From Phycicoccus sp. CSK15P-2 (GTDB lineage Bacteria > Actinomycetota > Actinomycetes > Actinomycetales > Dermatophilaceae), in NCBI RefSeq assembly GCF_016888005.1, contig NZ_JAFDVE010000031.1, positions 1 to 64,000 on the forward strand: a stretch of DNA of 64,000 nt, given 5' to 3'. The first letter of the stretch is position 1. Every line of letters begins with the position of its first letter. This document shows, piece after piece, positions 26,339 through 34,761 of the stretch. The notes beneath the pieces were generated by a model. The model was not told the origin of the DNA. It made no database searches and saw only the letters and a program-made list of their open reading frames with translations. Both the position numbers and the translations under genes were made by a program.

Positions 26339-26793
26339 CGTGGGTCTCCCTCCGGTGTCGGAGCGGTGGTGTCGGGGTGGGCGGTGCCGGGGTGCTTCAC
26401 GGCCTCGACGTCGGCCTTGACGTTCTCGACGCTGCGCTGCACGGGCGGGGTGGACTCGGCCACCTGCTTCTTGCCGACGAGGGCAGCGACCCCGGCGGCG
26501 GCGAACAGCACGACGGCGACGACGAGCGCGGCCAGCCAGGCGTCGACGACGAGGGCGAGCCCGAGGATCGCGGCGGCGACGAGGGCGCCGAGGCCGTAGA
26601 GGGCCACGACCCCCGCGGTGCCGAAGAGGCCGGCGCCGATGCCAGCGTGCCTGACCGACTCCTGCAGCTCGGCCTTGGCGAGGGCGATCTCGGAGCGGAC
26701 GAGCTCGGAGAGGTCGGTGCTCATCCGGGCGACGAGCTGGCCGGTCGTCGCGTCGGGGTCGGGCCCGGTGGCCCGTGGGTCGGCGCCGCTCAC
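26335..26793 (-). CDS. Phage holin-like membrane protein (actinobacterial holin superfamily III)
   Basis: A 152-residue protein with an amphipathic N-terminal segment (LVARMSTDLSELVRSEIALAKAELQE), then two predicted membrane hairpins around residues 50-110, matching phage_holin_3_6/DUF1469-type proteins. Despite the name, this is a chromosomal gene in a conserved trio, not a lysis gene; no endolysin is nearby. It overlaps both neighbours by 4 bases. Confidence 0.85.
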   Translation of the reverse strand: MSGADPRATGPDPDATTGQLVARMSTDLSELVRSEIALAKAELQESVRHAGIGAGLFGTAGVVALYGLGALVAAAILGLALVVDAWLAALVVAVVLFAAAGVAALVGKKQVAESTPPVQRSVENVKADVEAVKHPGTAHPDTTAPTPEGDPR

Positions 26794-27134
26794 GACGACC
26801 GGTGCTTTCCGGGCGTGCCGGCCGGGCCGGCCGCCGTCACACCGTCGGTGGGCGGCACCTCGGGCGTCGCGTCGTCGGCGCCGTCCCCGCGGTGGCGCTC
26901 GACAGCCTCGCTCGCCCTCGCGCCCACCTCGCTCGCCTTCTCGCCGACCTTGCGCCCGGCCTCTCGGCCCTTCTGCAGGGCCGTCTGCTGAGTGCGGTCC
27001 ACGCCCTTCTGCACGCGCGGGTTGGACCAGATGCTCCGCGCCGTGTCCGCGATCTCCTCGTACCGCTCACGTCCGGCTCTGGCACCGAGCACGTACCCCA
27101 CCGCGGCGGCGGCGAGGAGGGTCAGCTTCGACAT
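26790..27134 (-). CDS. YtxH-like membrane-anchored protein
   Basis: A 114-residue protein with an N-terminal membrane helix containing the YtxH-type glycines (AAAVGYVLGARAGRERYEEI), followed by a charged helical region with AGRKVGEKASEVGARASEAV and a disordered tail. It is the first gene of the YtxH/holin-like/DUF3618 operon. A general stress function is assumed for the family but not shown. Confidence 0.85.
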   Translation of the reverse strand: MSKLTLLAAAAVGYVLGARAGRERYEEIADTARSIWSNPRVQKGVDRTQQTALQKGREAGRKVGEKASEVGARASEAVERHRGDGADDATPEVPPTDGVTAAGPAGTPGKHRSS

Positions 27135-27490
27135 GGTGGGTCCTCTCGACGGGGCCGACGGTCACGGCCGGCTGTCATGATCCCCCGCTCGTTACCCATC
27201 CGACCGGGGAGGCACACCCCCGTCTCGGAGACTGGTTCCGGTCTGCTCCAACCGCACTCGACGTCGCCGGACGACACGGTTCGGCCGCCTGACGCTCGGG
27301 TGCCACGGCCTCCGTCCCGCTCGGCGGCCGCACGGCCGCAGGTGACGGCCTGCAGGTGGCCCCAGCCGGGCGCCTCGCGGTAGGTCCTCGGCTGTCGACC
27401 GCGACCCTCGTGAGCGCCGTGCACGAGCCCCCGGGGGGCCGGGGTAGGTTCCGACCTGTCCGGAGCGGACGATGCATCGCGCCGCGCCTG
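27135..27490. other. Intergenic stretch without recognised gene
   Basis: About 360 bases between the divergent YtxH and HipB genes. Open frames on either strand are Arg/Pro-rich shadows of no known family and lack ribosome sites. The promoter of the YtxH operon must lie near the left end. GC content falls sharply after 27490. Confidence 0.5.
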
Positions 27491-27537
27491 AGGATCACAA
27501 GATCCTATATTTGACACTTAAGAGCTACTAGAGGATC
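27491..27537 (+). promoter_or_regulatory. hipBA promoter with AGGATC/GATCCT operator repeats
   Basis: AGGATC (27491) and GATCCT (27501) form a 6-4-6 inverted repeat, and a third half-site AGGATC follows at 27532-27537. A consensus -35 hexamer TTGACA is at 27511-27516, between the half-sites, with a weak -10 around 27534. The block is AT-rich. HipB antitoxins repress their own operon through paired palindromes, so this is probably the autoregulatory operator. Confidence 0.6.
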
Positions 27538-27561
27538 TTTTCTGATACCTGAGAGAGGTGG

Positions 27562-27888
27562 ATGATGGCTGGCGCGATACGAGGACGCACCCCTGTTGCG
27601 GTGACGCGAGCGCTGGATGGTCTGGGACGTGACCTGACCACCTGGCGCAAGCTGCGCCACCTGACGGTCGAGCAGGTCGCCGACCGTGCCGGTGTCAGCC
27701 GCAGCACCGTCCTGCGCCTCGAGAGCGGACGGGGAGCGTCGGTGGAGAACCTGTTGCGGGTGGCTCGCGCGCTGGGCGTCCTGGAGCTTCTGGCCAAGGC
27801 CCTCGACCCGTACGCCACCGATGTGGGCCGCCTCCGCGCCGACGAAGAGCTCCCGGCGAGAGTGCGGCCTCGCGGAGGCCACGGGTGA
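27562..27888 (+). CDS. hipB: HipB-like antitoxin, Xre-family DNA-binding protein
   Basis: A 108-residue protein with a clear Xre helix-turn-helix (LTTWRKLRHLTVEQVADRAGVSRSTVLRLESGRGASVENLLRVARAL). In HipBA modules this protein binds operator DNA and neutralises the HipA kinase. GAGAGAGG lies just before two consecutive ATG codons (27562 and 27565), so the exact start is uncertain by one residue. Its stop overlaps the HipA start (GTGA), ensuring coupled translation. Confidence 0.85.
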   Translation: MMAGAIRGRTPVAVTRALDGLGRDLTTWRKLRHLTVEQVADRAGVSRSTVLRLESGRGASVENLLRVARALGVLELLAKALDPYATDVGRLRADEELPARVRPRGGHG

Positions 27889-29147
27889 GCGCCGTCGAGG
27901 TCTGGGTGTCCGTCGCGGGCGTCGACGTGCGCGCCGGCACTCTGTACTCTCACCGCCGCCGCGGCGGCGGCGCCGAGAGCGCCAGCTTCACCTACGCCGC
28001 CGAGTACCTCGCGGACCCGCGCGCCTACTCCCTGGAGCCCGGACTACCCCTCGAAGCCGGCGCCCACCAGAGCGTCATCGGTCATCCGACGTTCGGTGCG
28101 TTCGGGGACTGCGCCCCGGACCGATGGGGCCGGACTCTGGTCGTGCGGCGCGAGGCCGCCCAAGCCCGAGCCGAAGGCCGCGAACCGCGCAGCCTCGGCG
28201 AGGCCGATTACCTCCTCGGGGTCCGCGACGACCTGCGACAGGGCGCGCTGCGTTTCCGCCGCGCAGACGGGCCGTTCGAGGCGGTGGAGGAGCACGGTGT
28301 CCCCGCTCTGACCGACCTGCCCGAGCTGCTCGACCTCGCTGCTCGAGCCGAGACGGACTCGGCGGACCTCTCGGATCTCCAACGCCTCGTCCGCGTCGGC
28401 AGCTCCCTCGGCGGGGCAAGGCCCAAAGCTCACGTTCGCGACGCCGACGGCAACCTCGCCATCGCCAAGTTCCCCAGCGCCGCGCACGACACGTGGAACG
28501 TCATGGCGTGGGAGAAGGTCGCGCTCGAGCTCGCCGCCCGGGCCGGGATCACCGTTCCGGGGAGCACCCTGCTCGACCTCGCCGGCCGCGCCGTTCTCGT
28601 CGTCGACCGGTTCGACCGGGCCAGCGGCGCCGACGGTGGGGCTATCGGCCGGGTCGGCTACGTCAGCGCGATGACGATGCTCCGGTCCACCGACGGCGAG
28701 CACGGCAGCTACCTGGAGGTGGCCGAGGCCATCGAGACACGCTCGTCACGCGCGACCGCCGACCTGCGCCAGCTCTGGCGCCGCATCGTGTTCTCCATCC
28801 TCGTCTCGAACACCGACGACCACCTGCGCAACCACGGATTCCTCCACGCGGGTGGGGACACCTGGCGGCTGTCCCCGGCGTTCGACCTGAACCCCGACCC
28901 CGAACCGGGACCCAAGCACCTGAGCACGACCATCGACCTGGGTGATGACACCGCCAGCATCCCGCTGGCGCTCTCCGTCGCGGACTACTTCCGCCTCGAC
29001 GCCGAGGAGGCCGGCGCCATCGTCGCGCAGGTCAAGGCGTCCGTCTCACAGTGGGCCACGGTGGCTCGCCGTTGCGGCCTGTCCTCGCAGGAGATCACCG
29101 CCATGTCATGGGCGTTCGAGGCGCACTCCGCGCGCACGTCCAGATAG
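27885..29147 (+). CDS. hipA: HipA-family Ser/Thr kinase toxin
   Basis: A 420-residue HipA-like kinase. The N-terminal subdomain ends with the Gly-rich loop VGSSLGGARPKAHV (residues 171-184), whose Ser residues include the autophosphorylation position in HipA. The catalytic loop SNTDDHLRNHGF (308-319) and the metal-binding SPAFDLNP (330-337) are intact, so it should be active. E. coli HipA phosphorylates glutamyl-tRNA synthetase; the target here is unknown. It pairs with the overlapping HipB gene. Confidence 0.9.
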   Translation: MSAVEVWVSVAGVDVRAGTLYSHRRRGGGAESASFTYAAEYLADPRAYSLEPGLPLEAGAHQSVIGHPTFGAFGDCAPDRWGRTLVVRREAAQARAEGREPRSLGEADYLLGVRDDLRQGALRFRRADGPFEAVEEHGVPALTDLPELLDLAARAETDSADLSDLQRLVRVGSSLGGARPKAHVRDADGNLAIAKFPSAAHDTWNVMAWEKVALELAARAGITVPGSTLLDLAGRAVLVVDRFDRASGADGGAIGRVGYVSAMTMLRSTDGEHGSYLEVAEAIETRSSRATADLRQLWRRIVFSILVSNTDDHLRNHGFLHAGGDTWRLSPAFDLNPDPEPGPKHLSTTIDLGDDTASIPLALSVADYFRLDAEEAGAIVAQVKASVSQWATVARRCGLSSQEITAMSWAFEAHSARTSR

Positions 29148-29214
29148 ACGCAGCGGCCACGCGGGTCCGACCCGTGGGGAGCCGGTGCTGCCCCGGGCGC
29201 CCGCCCGGCGCGGA

Positions 29215-29455
29215 CCGACCGCTCTCCTCGCCGGTGACGTGATCTCCCCAGATCGCCGTCGTCGCCGGTGTCGTTGATCGCGAGGTGCTCCATGAAGGAG
29301 TCGGGCGCGGCCCCGTGCCGGTGCTCCTCGCCGGGCGGGCACCACACGGTCTGGCCGGGGTACAGCTCGACCTTCTCACCGCCGCGGGGCTGCACCCACG
29401 CGACGCCCGCGACGACGTGCGGGGTCTGGCCCTGTTCGACCTGGCCCGGCAGTCG
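29215..29455 (-). pseudogene. Cupin-domain gene remnant
   Basis: On the minus strand 29455-29262 encodes GQTPHVVAGVAWVQPRGG, VELYPGQTVWCPPGEEHRHG and MEHLAINDTGDDG, which is the C-terminal cupin core of small mandelonitrile-lyase-like proteins with metal-binding His/Glu residues. The N-terminal half is missing. The last segment continues only after a frame change near 29260 (IWGDHVTGEE, matching the usual C-terminus). It is therefore 5'-truncated and frameshifted. Confidence 0.65.
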
Positions 29456-29457
29456 TC

Positions 29458-29625
29458 GACTACGACGACATCGCGCGCGACGCGGCGGCGATGCTCCGGC
29501 TCGAGGCGGGGCGCGCGCCGCACGATCCCACCATCCGCCTGGTCCTCAACGACCTGAAAGACGAAGGGCTCCTGAAGCCGCAGGGCACAGGACGCTCGGC
29601 CGTGTGGTTGCGTGTGACCACGTAG
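29458..29625 (+). pseudogene. 3' remnant of a helical, possibly winged-helix protein gene
   Basis: The plus strand encodes a 55-residue tail beginning DYDDIARDAAAMLRLEAGRA, followed by IRLVLNDLKDEGLLKPQGTG and SAVWLRVTT before TAG. It reads like the end of a DNA-binding or recombinase-associated protein. There is no start and no upstream coding part; the sequence changes directly into the opposed cupin remnant. I do not recognise the parent family with confidence. Confidence 0.45.
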
Positions 29626-29667
29626 GTCTCCTCTGTCATCGACGGGCCACCGGACCGCCGAGCGCCC

Positions 29668-30165
29668 CTACCAGCTCCAGGTCACCCACTCGACGCCCAC
29701 GTCACCTCGCGTGGGCCGGACGAGTGTCACCGACTCCGGGCCGGTCGCGGTCGGCCCACCGATCGGGAACGCCAGTCGACTGTCGCCGGAGTCCAGGGCC
29801 ACGTACTGGCCGTCCACGACGGTGAGCGCCCCCACCGTGCGCCCGATCAGCGACACCATCGAGGACGGCCCGGCGCTGTGGCTTCCGATCCTTCCGAACG
29901 GCTTCGTCCGTCCGGTGAGGACCACGTGTCCCATGTGGACCTCGACGACGTCATGGCGGAAGAAGATCCCCGTGATGCGCAGGCCGACCACCTCCGCGCG
30001 CGCTGCCGCCACCGGGTCATGTGAGTCAGGATGCGCCACAAGGACATTGTCGCGCCTGACGGTGAACCGTGGGTGCGCATCTCGCCGGTCATCGGCGGTT
30101 CCGGACAGATCTGGTGCCGCGGCGACCTGCACCGCACCGCTCGCACCGGCGCCCTCTTCACCCAC
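29668..30165 (-). CDS. Hypothetical protein
   Basis: Up to 165 residues. The C-terminal 120 residues (GLRITGIFFRHDVVEVHMGHVVLTG, then VDGQYVALDSGDSRLAFPIGG) look like a genuine small beta-rich domain, possibly of the DUF6188 type. The first 40 residues are unlikely to be coding. A GTG at 30039 is an alternative start, and no ribosome site is evident for either. It follows the acyl-CoA dehydrogenase on the same strand. Confidence 0.45.
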   Translation of the reverse strand: MGEEGAGASGAVQVAAAPDLSGTADDRRDAHPRFTVRRDNVLVAHPDSHDPVAAARAEVVGLRITGIFFRHDVVEVHMGHVVLTGRTKPFGRIGSHSAGPSSMVSLIGRTVGALTVVDGQYVALDSGDSRLAFPIGGPTATGPESVTLVRPTRGDVGVEWVTWSW

Positions 30166-30171
30166 GGGACG

Positions 30172-31404
30172 TCAGACGGCGTGACGCCTCAGCTCGGCCT
30201 TGGCCAGGGCGTTCTTGTGCACCTCGTCCGGGCCGTCGGCGAAGCGCAGCGTCCGGTTGCCGGCCCAGGCCGCGGCGAGGTCGAAGTCCTGCGAGATGCC
30301 GCCCGCACCGTGCACCTGGATCGCCTTGTCGAGGATCCACTCGACGGTCGCCGGGGTGGCGATCTTGATGGCCTGGATCTCGGTGTGCGCGCCCTTGTTG
30401 CCGACGGTGTCCATGAGCCACGCGGCCTTGAGGACGAGCAGCCGCAGCTGCTCGATCCGCACCCGCGACTCGGCGATCCAGTCCCGCACCACGCCCTGCT
30501 CGGACAGCGTCCGGCCGAAGGCCACCCGCTCCGACGCCCGGGCGCACATGGCCTCCAGGGCCGCCTCCGCCACCCCGATCGCGCGCATGCAGTGGTGGAT
30601 CCGACCCGGACCCAGCCGGGCCTGGGCGATGGCGAACCCGGCGCCCTCCTCGCCGACGAGGTTGCCCGCCGGGACCCGCACGTCGTGGAACGCGAGCTCG
30701 GCGTGCCCGCCGTGGTCGCGGTCGTCGTAGCCGAAGACCTCCATCGGCCGCACCACCTCGAGCCCCTCGGCGTCCCGCGGCACGAGGACCATCGACTGCT
30801 GGCGGTGCCGGTCGGCGTCCGGGTCGGTCTTGCCCATGACGACGAAGACCTCGCACTCCGGGTTCATCGCCCCCGTGATCCACCACTTCCGCCCGCTGAC
30901 GACGTACGAGTCGCCGTCCCGCCGGATCGAGGTGGAGATGTTCGTCGCGTCGGAGGAGGCGACGTCCGGCTCGGTCATCGCGAAGGCCGAACGGATCCGG
31001 CCCTCGAGCAGCGGCGCCAGCCAGCGCTCCTTCTGCTCGGGCGTGCCGAACATCGCGAGCACCTCCATGTTCCCCGTGTCCGGCGCCGAGCAGTTGAGCA
31101 CCGCCGGAGCCAGCCGCCCCAGCCGGCCGGTGACCTCCGCGAGCGGTGCGTACTGCAGGTTGGTCAGCCCCGCCCCGTACTGCTGCCCGCCGGTCTCACC
31201 CGGCAGGAAGAGGTTCCACAGGCCACGCCGCCGAGCCTCCGCGCGCAGCTCGTCCAGCACCGGCACGGTCGACCACGCCCACGGGTCGTCCAGCTCGAGC
31301 ATCTGCGCCTCGAACGTGGCGCGCGCCGGGACGACGCGGCCGTCCATGAACGCCAGCAGCTCGGTGCGCAGCTCCTCGGTGCGGTCGTCGAGAGCGAAGT
31401 CCAT
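30172..31404 (-). CDS. Acyl-CoA dehydrogenase, ACAD10/11-like
   Basis: A 410-residue dehydrogenase. [16 protein letters not shown] and [14 protein letters not shown] are FAD-proximal motifs. The C-terminus carries [14 protein letters not shown] in place of the YEGTxEI motif of ordinary family members; this Asp-containing motif is characteristic of ACAD10/ACAD11. In those proteins an APH-type kinase domain is fused to the dehydrogenase. Here the kinase is a separate gene immediately upstream (37-base gap). I infer a role in removing a phosphorylated hydroxyl from an acyl-CoA. Confidence 0.9.
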   Translation of the reverse strand: MDFALDDRTEELRTELLAFMDGRVVPARATFEAQMLELDDPWAWSTVPVLDELRAEARRRGLWNLFLPGETGGQQYGAGLTNLQYAPLAEVTGRLGRLAPAVLNCSAPDTGNMEVLAMFGTPEQKERWLAPLLEGRIRSAFAMTEPDVASSDATNISTSIRRDGDSYVVSGRKWWITGAMNPECEVFVVMGKTDPDADRHRQQSMVLVPRDAEGLEVVRPMEVFGYDDRDHGGHAELAFHDVRVPAGNLVGEEGAGFAIAQARLGPGRIHHCMRAIGVAEAALEAMCARASERVAFGRTLSEQGVVRDWIAESRVRIEQLRLLVLKAAWLMDTVGNKGAHTEIQAIKIATPATVEWILDKAIQVHGAGGISQDFDLAAAWAGNRTLRFADGPDEVHKNALAKAELRRHAV

Positions 31405-31441
31405 CGCGGGCTCCTTCGGTCGTGGGGAGGACAGGACGGGG

Positions 31442-32512
31442 TCAGGGGGAGGACGACAGCGCGTCCAGGCCGGCGGCGAGCAGCGGCTCGACGACCGCGC
31501 CGACCCCCTCGAAGCCCTCGCCGACGGTCTGCCCGGCGAGGTAGCGGTGGTGGATGCCCTCGAGGATGGCGGCGAGCTTGTACGCGGCGAGTGCGACCCG
31601 GAAGCGCAGGTCGACCGGGCCGAGCCCGATGGCGTCCGCGTACCGGACGAGCATCTCGGCCTCGCTCAGGTGCCCCGGCGCGCTGACGGCATCCGCCACG
31701 GCACCGGGCGCGAGCTGCGCCAGCCGACCGTAGAGGACGAGCAGCGCGAGGTCGGTGAGGGTGTCGCCGAGGGTGGCCATCTCCCAGTCGATGACGGCCG
31801 CGATCCTGTCCCGGTCGTCGGTGAGGCAGTTGTCGAGCCGGTAGTCGCCGTGGACGATGCCGGGACGCGAGTCCCGCGCCGCGGCCTCGACGCCGTCCTC
31901 GAGCTGCTGCGCGAGCCGCGCCTCGAGCGGCCGCTCCGTGGTCAGCGAGCGCTTCATCTGGGTGCTCCACCGCCCGACCTGCCGGACGAGGAACCCCTCC
32001 GGCCGGCCGAAGTCGGCGAGCCCCACCGAGGCCGGGTCGACCGCGTGCAGCGCCGCGAGCGTGTCGACGAGCCGCTCGCTGAGTGCTCGGGTGCGCTCCG
32101 CGCCGAGCACCGACAGCTGCTCGGCGGTGCGGTACGGACGGCCCGGCACGTCCTGCATCACGTAGAAGGGTGCGCCGACCACCGCCTCGTCCTCGCACAG
32201 CGCGTACGTCTCGGGCACCGGGACCGCGGTGGGCGCCAGCGCCGAGACGACCCGGTGCTCGCGCGGCATGTCGTGCGCCGTGGCCAGCACGTGCCCGAGC
32301 GGCGGACGGCGGACGATCCACGTCCGCTCGCCGTCCCCGACCCGGTACGTGAGGTTGGACTTGCCGCCGGCGATGTGCACCACCTGCAACGGCGCTGTCC
32401 CCGTGAGGGTCGTGGCGTGGTCATCGTCGAGGTGCACCCGCCACCACGCGGTGAGCGCGGCGGGGTCCAGGCCCGGCGGGGTGCCGGGCTCGGCGGGAGC
32501 GTCGGTGGTCAC
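31442..32512 (-). CDS. APH-fold phosphotransferase, ACAD10/11 kinase-domain-like
   Basis: A 356-residue kinase-like protein. The catalytic loop [12 protein letters not shown] (H221, D223, N228) and the metal-binding DWE in [11 protein letters not shown] (D242) are intact. [10 protein letters not shown] near residue 49 is the nucleotide loop. The closest named relatives are the kinase domains of ACAD10/11 and bacterial LvaA, which phosphorylate 4-hydroxyacyl-CoAs; it is not an antibiotic-resistance enzyme. It starts with GTG at 32512, overlapping the MaoC gene by 4 bases, and precedes the matching dehydrogenase. Confidence 0.9.
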   Translation of the reverse strand: MTTDAPAEPGTPPGLDPAALTAWWRVHLDDDHATTLTGTAPLQVVHIAGGKSNLTYRVGDGERTWIVRRPPLGHVLATAHDMPREHRVVSALAPTAVPVPETYALCEDEAVVGAPFYVMQDVPGRPYRTAEQLSVLGAERTRALSERLVDTLAALHAVDPASVGLADFGRPEGFLVRQVGRWSTQMKRSLTTERPLEARLAQQLEDGVEAAARDSRPGIVHGDYRLDNCLTDDRDRIAAVIDWEMATLGDTLTDLALLVLYGRLAQLAPGAVADAVSAPGHLSEAEMLVRYADAIGLGPVDLRFRVALAAYKLAAILEGIHHRYLAGQTVGEGFEGVGAVVEPLLAAGLDALSSSP

Positions 32513-32961
32513 GGGACGACGATGCTGATGACCTCGGCGACGCAGGCCGGCTTGGCCCCGCCGTCGATCTCGACCGTCACCTTCGTGCGCACCTGGAAGC
32601 CGCCGCCGCCCGGCTCGACGGACAGCAGCTCGACCCCGGCCCGCACCTGCGACCCGACCGGTACCGGCGCGGGGTAGCGCACCTTGTCCGAGCCGTAGTT
32701 GACCCCCATCCGGATGCCCTCGACCGTGTAGACCTGCCACACGAGCATCGGCACGAGCGACAGTGTGAGGTAGCCGTGCGCGATCGTGCCGCCGAACGGG
32801 CCGTCCTTCGCGCGTTCGGGGTCGACGTGGATCCACTGGTGGTCGCCCGTCGCGTCCGCGAAGGTGTCGACCTGCTCCTGGGTGACGGTGTGCCACGGCG
32901 AGTGCCCGAGGTGGGTGCCCGCGGCGGCCTGCAGCTCCTCGACGCCGGTGAAGGTGCGCAC
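32509..32961 (-). CDS. MaoC-like enoyl-CoA hydratase
   Basis: A 150-residue single hot-dog-fold protein. The hydratase motif ADATGDHQWIHVDPERAKDG includes the catalytic Asp40 and His45. It hydrates trans-2-enoyl-CoA to 3-hydroxyacyl-CoA. It lies in a tight operon between the FabG-like reductase (6-base gap) and the kinase (GTGA overlap), consistent with the second step of a beta-oxidation-like pathway. Confidence 0.9.
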   Translation of the reverse strand: MRTFTGVEELQAAAGTHLGHSPWHTVTQEQVDTFADATGDHQWIHVDPERAKDGPFGGTIAHGYLTLSLVPMLVWQVYTVEGIRMGVNYGSDKVRYPAPVPVGSQVRAGVELLSVEPGGGGFQVRTKVTVEIDGGAKPACVAEVISIVVP

Positions 32962-32967
32962 CCCCGG

Positions 32968-33723
32968 TCAGCCCCTCGGCCCGCCGGCGACGTACAGCAC
33001 CTGTCCGGAGACGAACCCGGCGCCCTCGCTGCAGAAGAACGACGCGGCGTGCGCGATGTCGGCGGGCTTGCCGGTGCGCGCCACCGGGATGGCCTTGGCG
33101 TTCGCCTCGACGAAGTCGGCGAACGACATCCCGACCCGCTCGGCGGTGGCGGCGGTCATGTCGGTCTCGATGAACCCGGGCGCGATCGCGTTCGCGGTGA
33201 CGTTGTAGCGGCCGAGCTCGAACGCCAGGGTCTTCGTGAGGCCCTGCATCCCGGCCTTGGCCGCCGCGTAGTTGGCCTGGCCGCGGTTGCCGAGCGCGCT
33301 CGTGCTCGACAGGTTGACGATCCGGCCGTACGTCGCCTCGACCATGTGCGCCTGGCAGGCGCGGCTCATGAGGAACGCGCCGCGCAGGTGGACGGTCATC
33401 ACGGCGTCCCAGTCGTCGGCCGTCATCTTGAAGAGCAGGTTGTCGCGGATGATCCCGGCGTTGTTGACCAGGACGGTCGGCGGGCCGAGCTCGGCGGCGA
33501 TGCGCTCGACGGCGGCGGTGACGGCCGCCTCGTCGCCGACGTCGCAGCCGACCGCGAGGGCCCGTCCGCCGGCGTGGGTGATGTCGTCGACGGTGCTCTG
33601 GCAGGCGGCCTCGTCGAGGTCGACGACGGCGACGTCCATCCCGTCGGCGGCCAGGCGGCGGGCGACCTCGGCGCCGATGCCGCGGGCGGCTCCGGTGACG
33701 ACGGCGGTGCGGGGGGTGCTCAT
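32968..33723 (-). CDS. SDR oxidoreductase, FabG/3-hydroxyacyl-CoA dehydrogenase-like
   Basis: A 251-residue short-chain dehydrogenase. TGAARGIGAEVARRL is the NAD(P)-binding Gly motif, NNAGII the structural motif, and the catalytic Ser, Tyr and Lys appear in NLSSTSALGNRGQANYAAAKAG. The C-terminus VSGQVLYVAGGPRG is FabG-like. In this operon it is well placed to oxidise the 3-hydroxyacyl-CoA made by the MaoC hydratase. Confidence 0.9.
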   Translation of the reverse strand: MSTPRTAVVTGAARGIGAEVARRLAADGMDVAVVDLDEAACQSTVDDITHAGGRALAVGCDVGDEAAVTAAVERIAAELGPPTVLVNNAGIIRDNLLFKMTADDWDAVMTVHLRGAFLMSRACQAHMVEATYGRIVNLSSTSALGNRGQANYAAAKAGMQGLTKTLAFELGRYNVTANAIAPGFIETDMTAATAERVGMSFADFVEANAKAIPVARTGKPADIAHAASFFCSEGAGFVSGQVLYVAGGPRG

Positions 33724-33768
33724 GCGGGATGCTCCTGGGGTGTCGGGGACGGGATGGGTCCGGGCCGG

Positions 33769-34761
33769 TCAGCCGGGGTCGGCGACGTACGCGACGCGTC
33801 CCACGGTCTCACCGTCGGCGAGGCGCTGGACGCCGCCGGCGAGGTCGGCCAGCGATAGGCGCTCGCTGACGAGGGGGGCGACCACGCCCTCGTCAGCGAG
33901 GCGACTGAGGTCGGCGTGGCACTGCTGCACGGCCGCGGGGTCGAGCCGCGTGTACAGGCCCCAGTGCAGGCCGAGGATCGAGTAGTTCTTGACGAGCGCG
34001 TGGTTCAGTGCGGCCGACTGGATCTCGCCTCCGGCGAACCCGACGACGACGATGCGTCCCTCGAAGGCGATGCACTTGGTGGACCGCTGGTAGGTCTCGC
34101 CGCCGACCGGGTCGTAGACGACATCGGCCCCGCGGCCCCCGGTCTCGGCCTTGACGACATCGACGAAGTCCTGCTCGTGCCGGTCGACGACGACGTCCGC
34201 GCCGAGCGCGCGGGCCACCTCCGCCTTGGCCGGGCCACCGACGACGCCGATGACCCGGGCGCCGGCGGCCGTGCCGAGCTGGACGGCGGCGCTGCCCACG
34301 CCACCCGCGGCGGCGTGGACGAGGAGGGTCTCGCCCTCGCGCAGCGCCGCCCGGCGGTGCAGGCCGAACCATCCGGTCTGGTAGCCGACGTACAGCGACG
34401 CGGCCTGGGCGTCGTCGAGGGCGTCCGGCGCCGGGAAGGACGTCCGGGCCTCCATGACGGCGAGCTCGGCGAACCCGCCCGAGGGCAGGACGGCCGCCCC
34501 GAGGACGCGGTCGCCGACCGCGAAGTCCTCGACGCCGTCGCCCACCGCGACCACCTCGCCGCACAGCTCGACACCCGGCGTGAACGGCAGCTCGGGCTTG
34601 ACCTGGTAGGTGCCGCGGCACATGAGCACGTCCGGGAAGTTCGCCGACGACGCGAGGACGCGGACGACGAGCTGCCCCTCGGCGGGCGAGGGGTCGTCGA
34701 CGTCGACGAGCGTGAGGACGTCCCGCGGCTCTCCCGGCCCGCTGACCTGCCATGCCTTCAC
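33769..34761 (-). CDS. NADPH:quinone oxidoreductase-like MDR protein
   Basis: A 330-residue zinc-free medium-chain reductase. The quinone-reductase layout is clear: SSANFPDVLMCRGTYQVKPELPFTPGVELCG, then HAAAGGVGSAAVQLGTAAGA for NADPH. No zinc ligands are found. I chose GTG at 34761, preceded by GGAAGGGAG, which overlaps the stop of the upstream SDR gene. In the operon it may reduce an enoyl-CoA or act as a redox partner. Confidence 0.88.
   Translation of the reverse strand: MKAWQVSGPGEPRDVLTLVDVDDPSPAEGQLVVRVLASSANFPDVLMCRGTYQVKPELPFTPGVELCGEVVAVGDGVEDFAVGDRVLGAAVLPSGGFAELAVMEARTSFPAPDALDDAQAASLYVGYQTGWFGLHRRAALREGETLLVHAAAGGVGSAAVQLGTAAGARVIGVVGGPAKAEVARALGADVVVDRHEQDFVDVVKAETGGRGADVVYDPVGGETYQRSTKCIAFEGRIVVVGFAGGEIQSAALNHALVKNYSILGLHWGLYTRLDPAAVQQCHADLSRLADEGVVAPLVSERLSLADLAGGVQRLADGETVGRVAYVADPG

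Noticed and set aside
26335-26793. Phage lysis cassette
   Set aside because: The holin-like gene stands in the conserved DUF3618/YtxH trio. No endolysin, integrase, capsid or tail genes occur nearby.
27122-27517. Minus-strand frame upstream of hipB
   Set aside because: Pro/Arg-rich, no family, no ribosome site, and it crosses the hipBA promoter and the YtxH start.
29268-29825. Plus-strand frame of about 185 codons
   Set aside because: It spans two remnants and the gap between them in a frame different from either. Composition is shadow-like.
31442-32512. Aminoglycoside resistance gene
   Set aside because: The APH-fold protein is in an acyl-CoA operon next to an ACAD11-like gene and has the sequence features of hydroxyacyl-CoA kinases, so resistance is unlikely.
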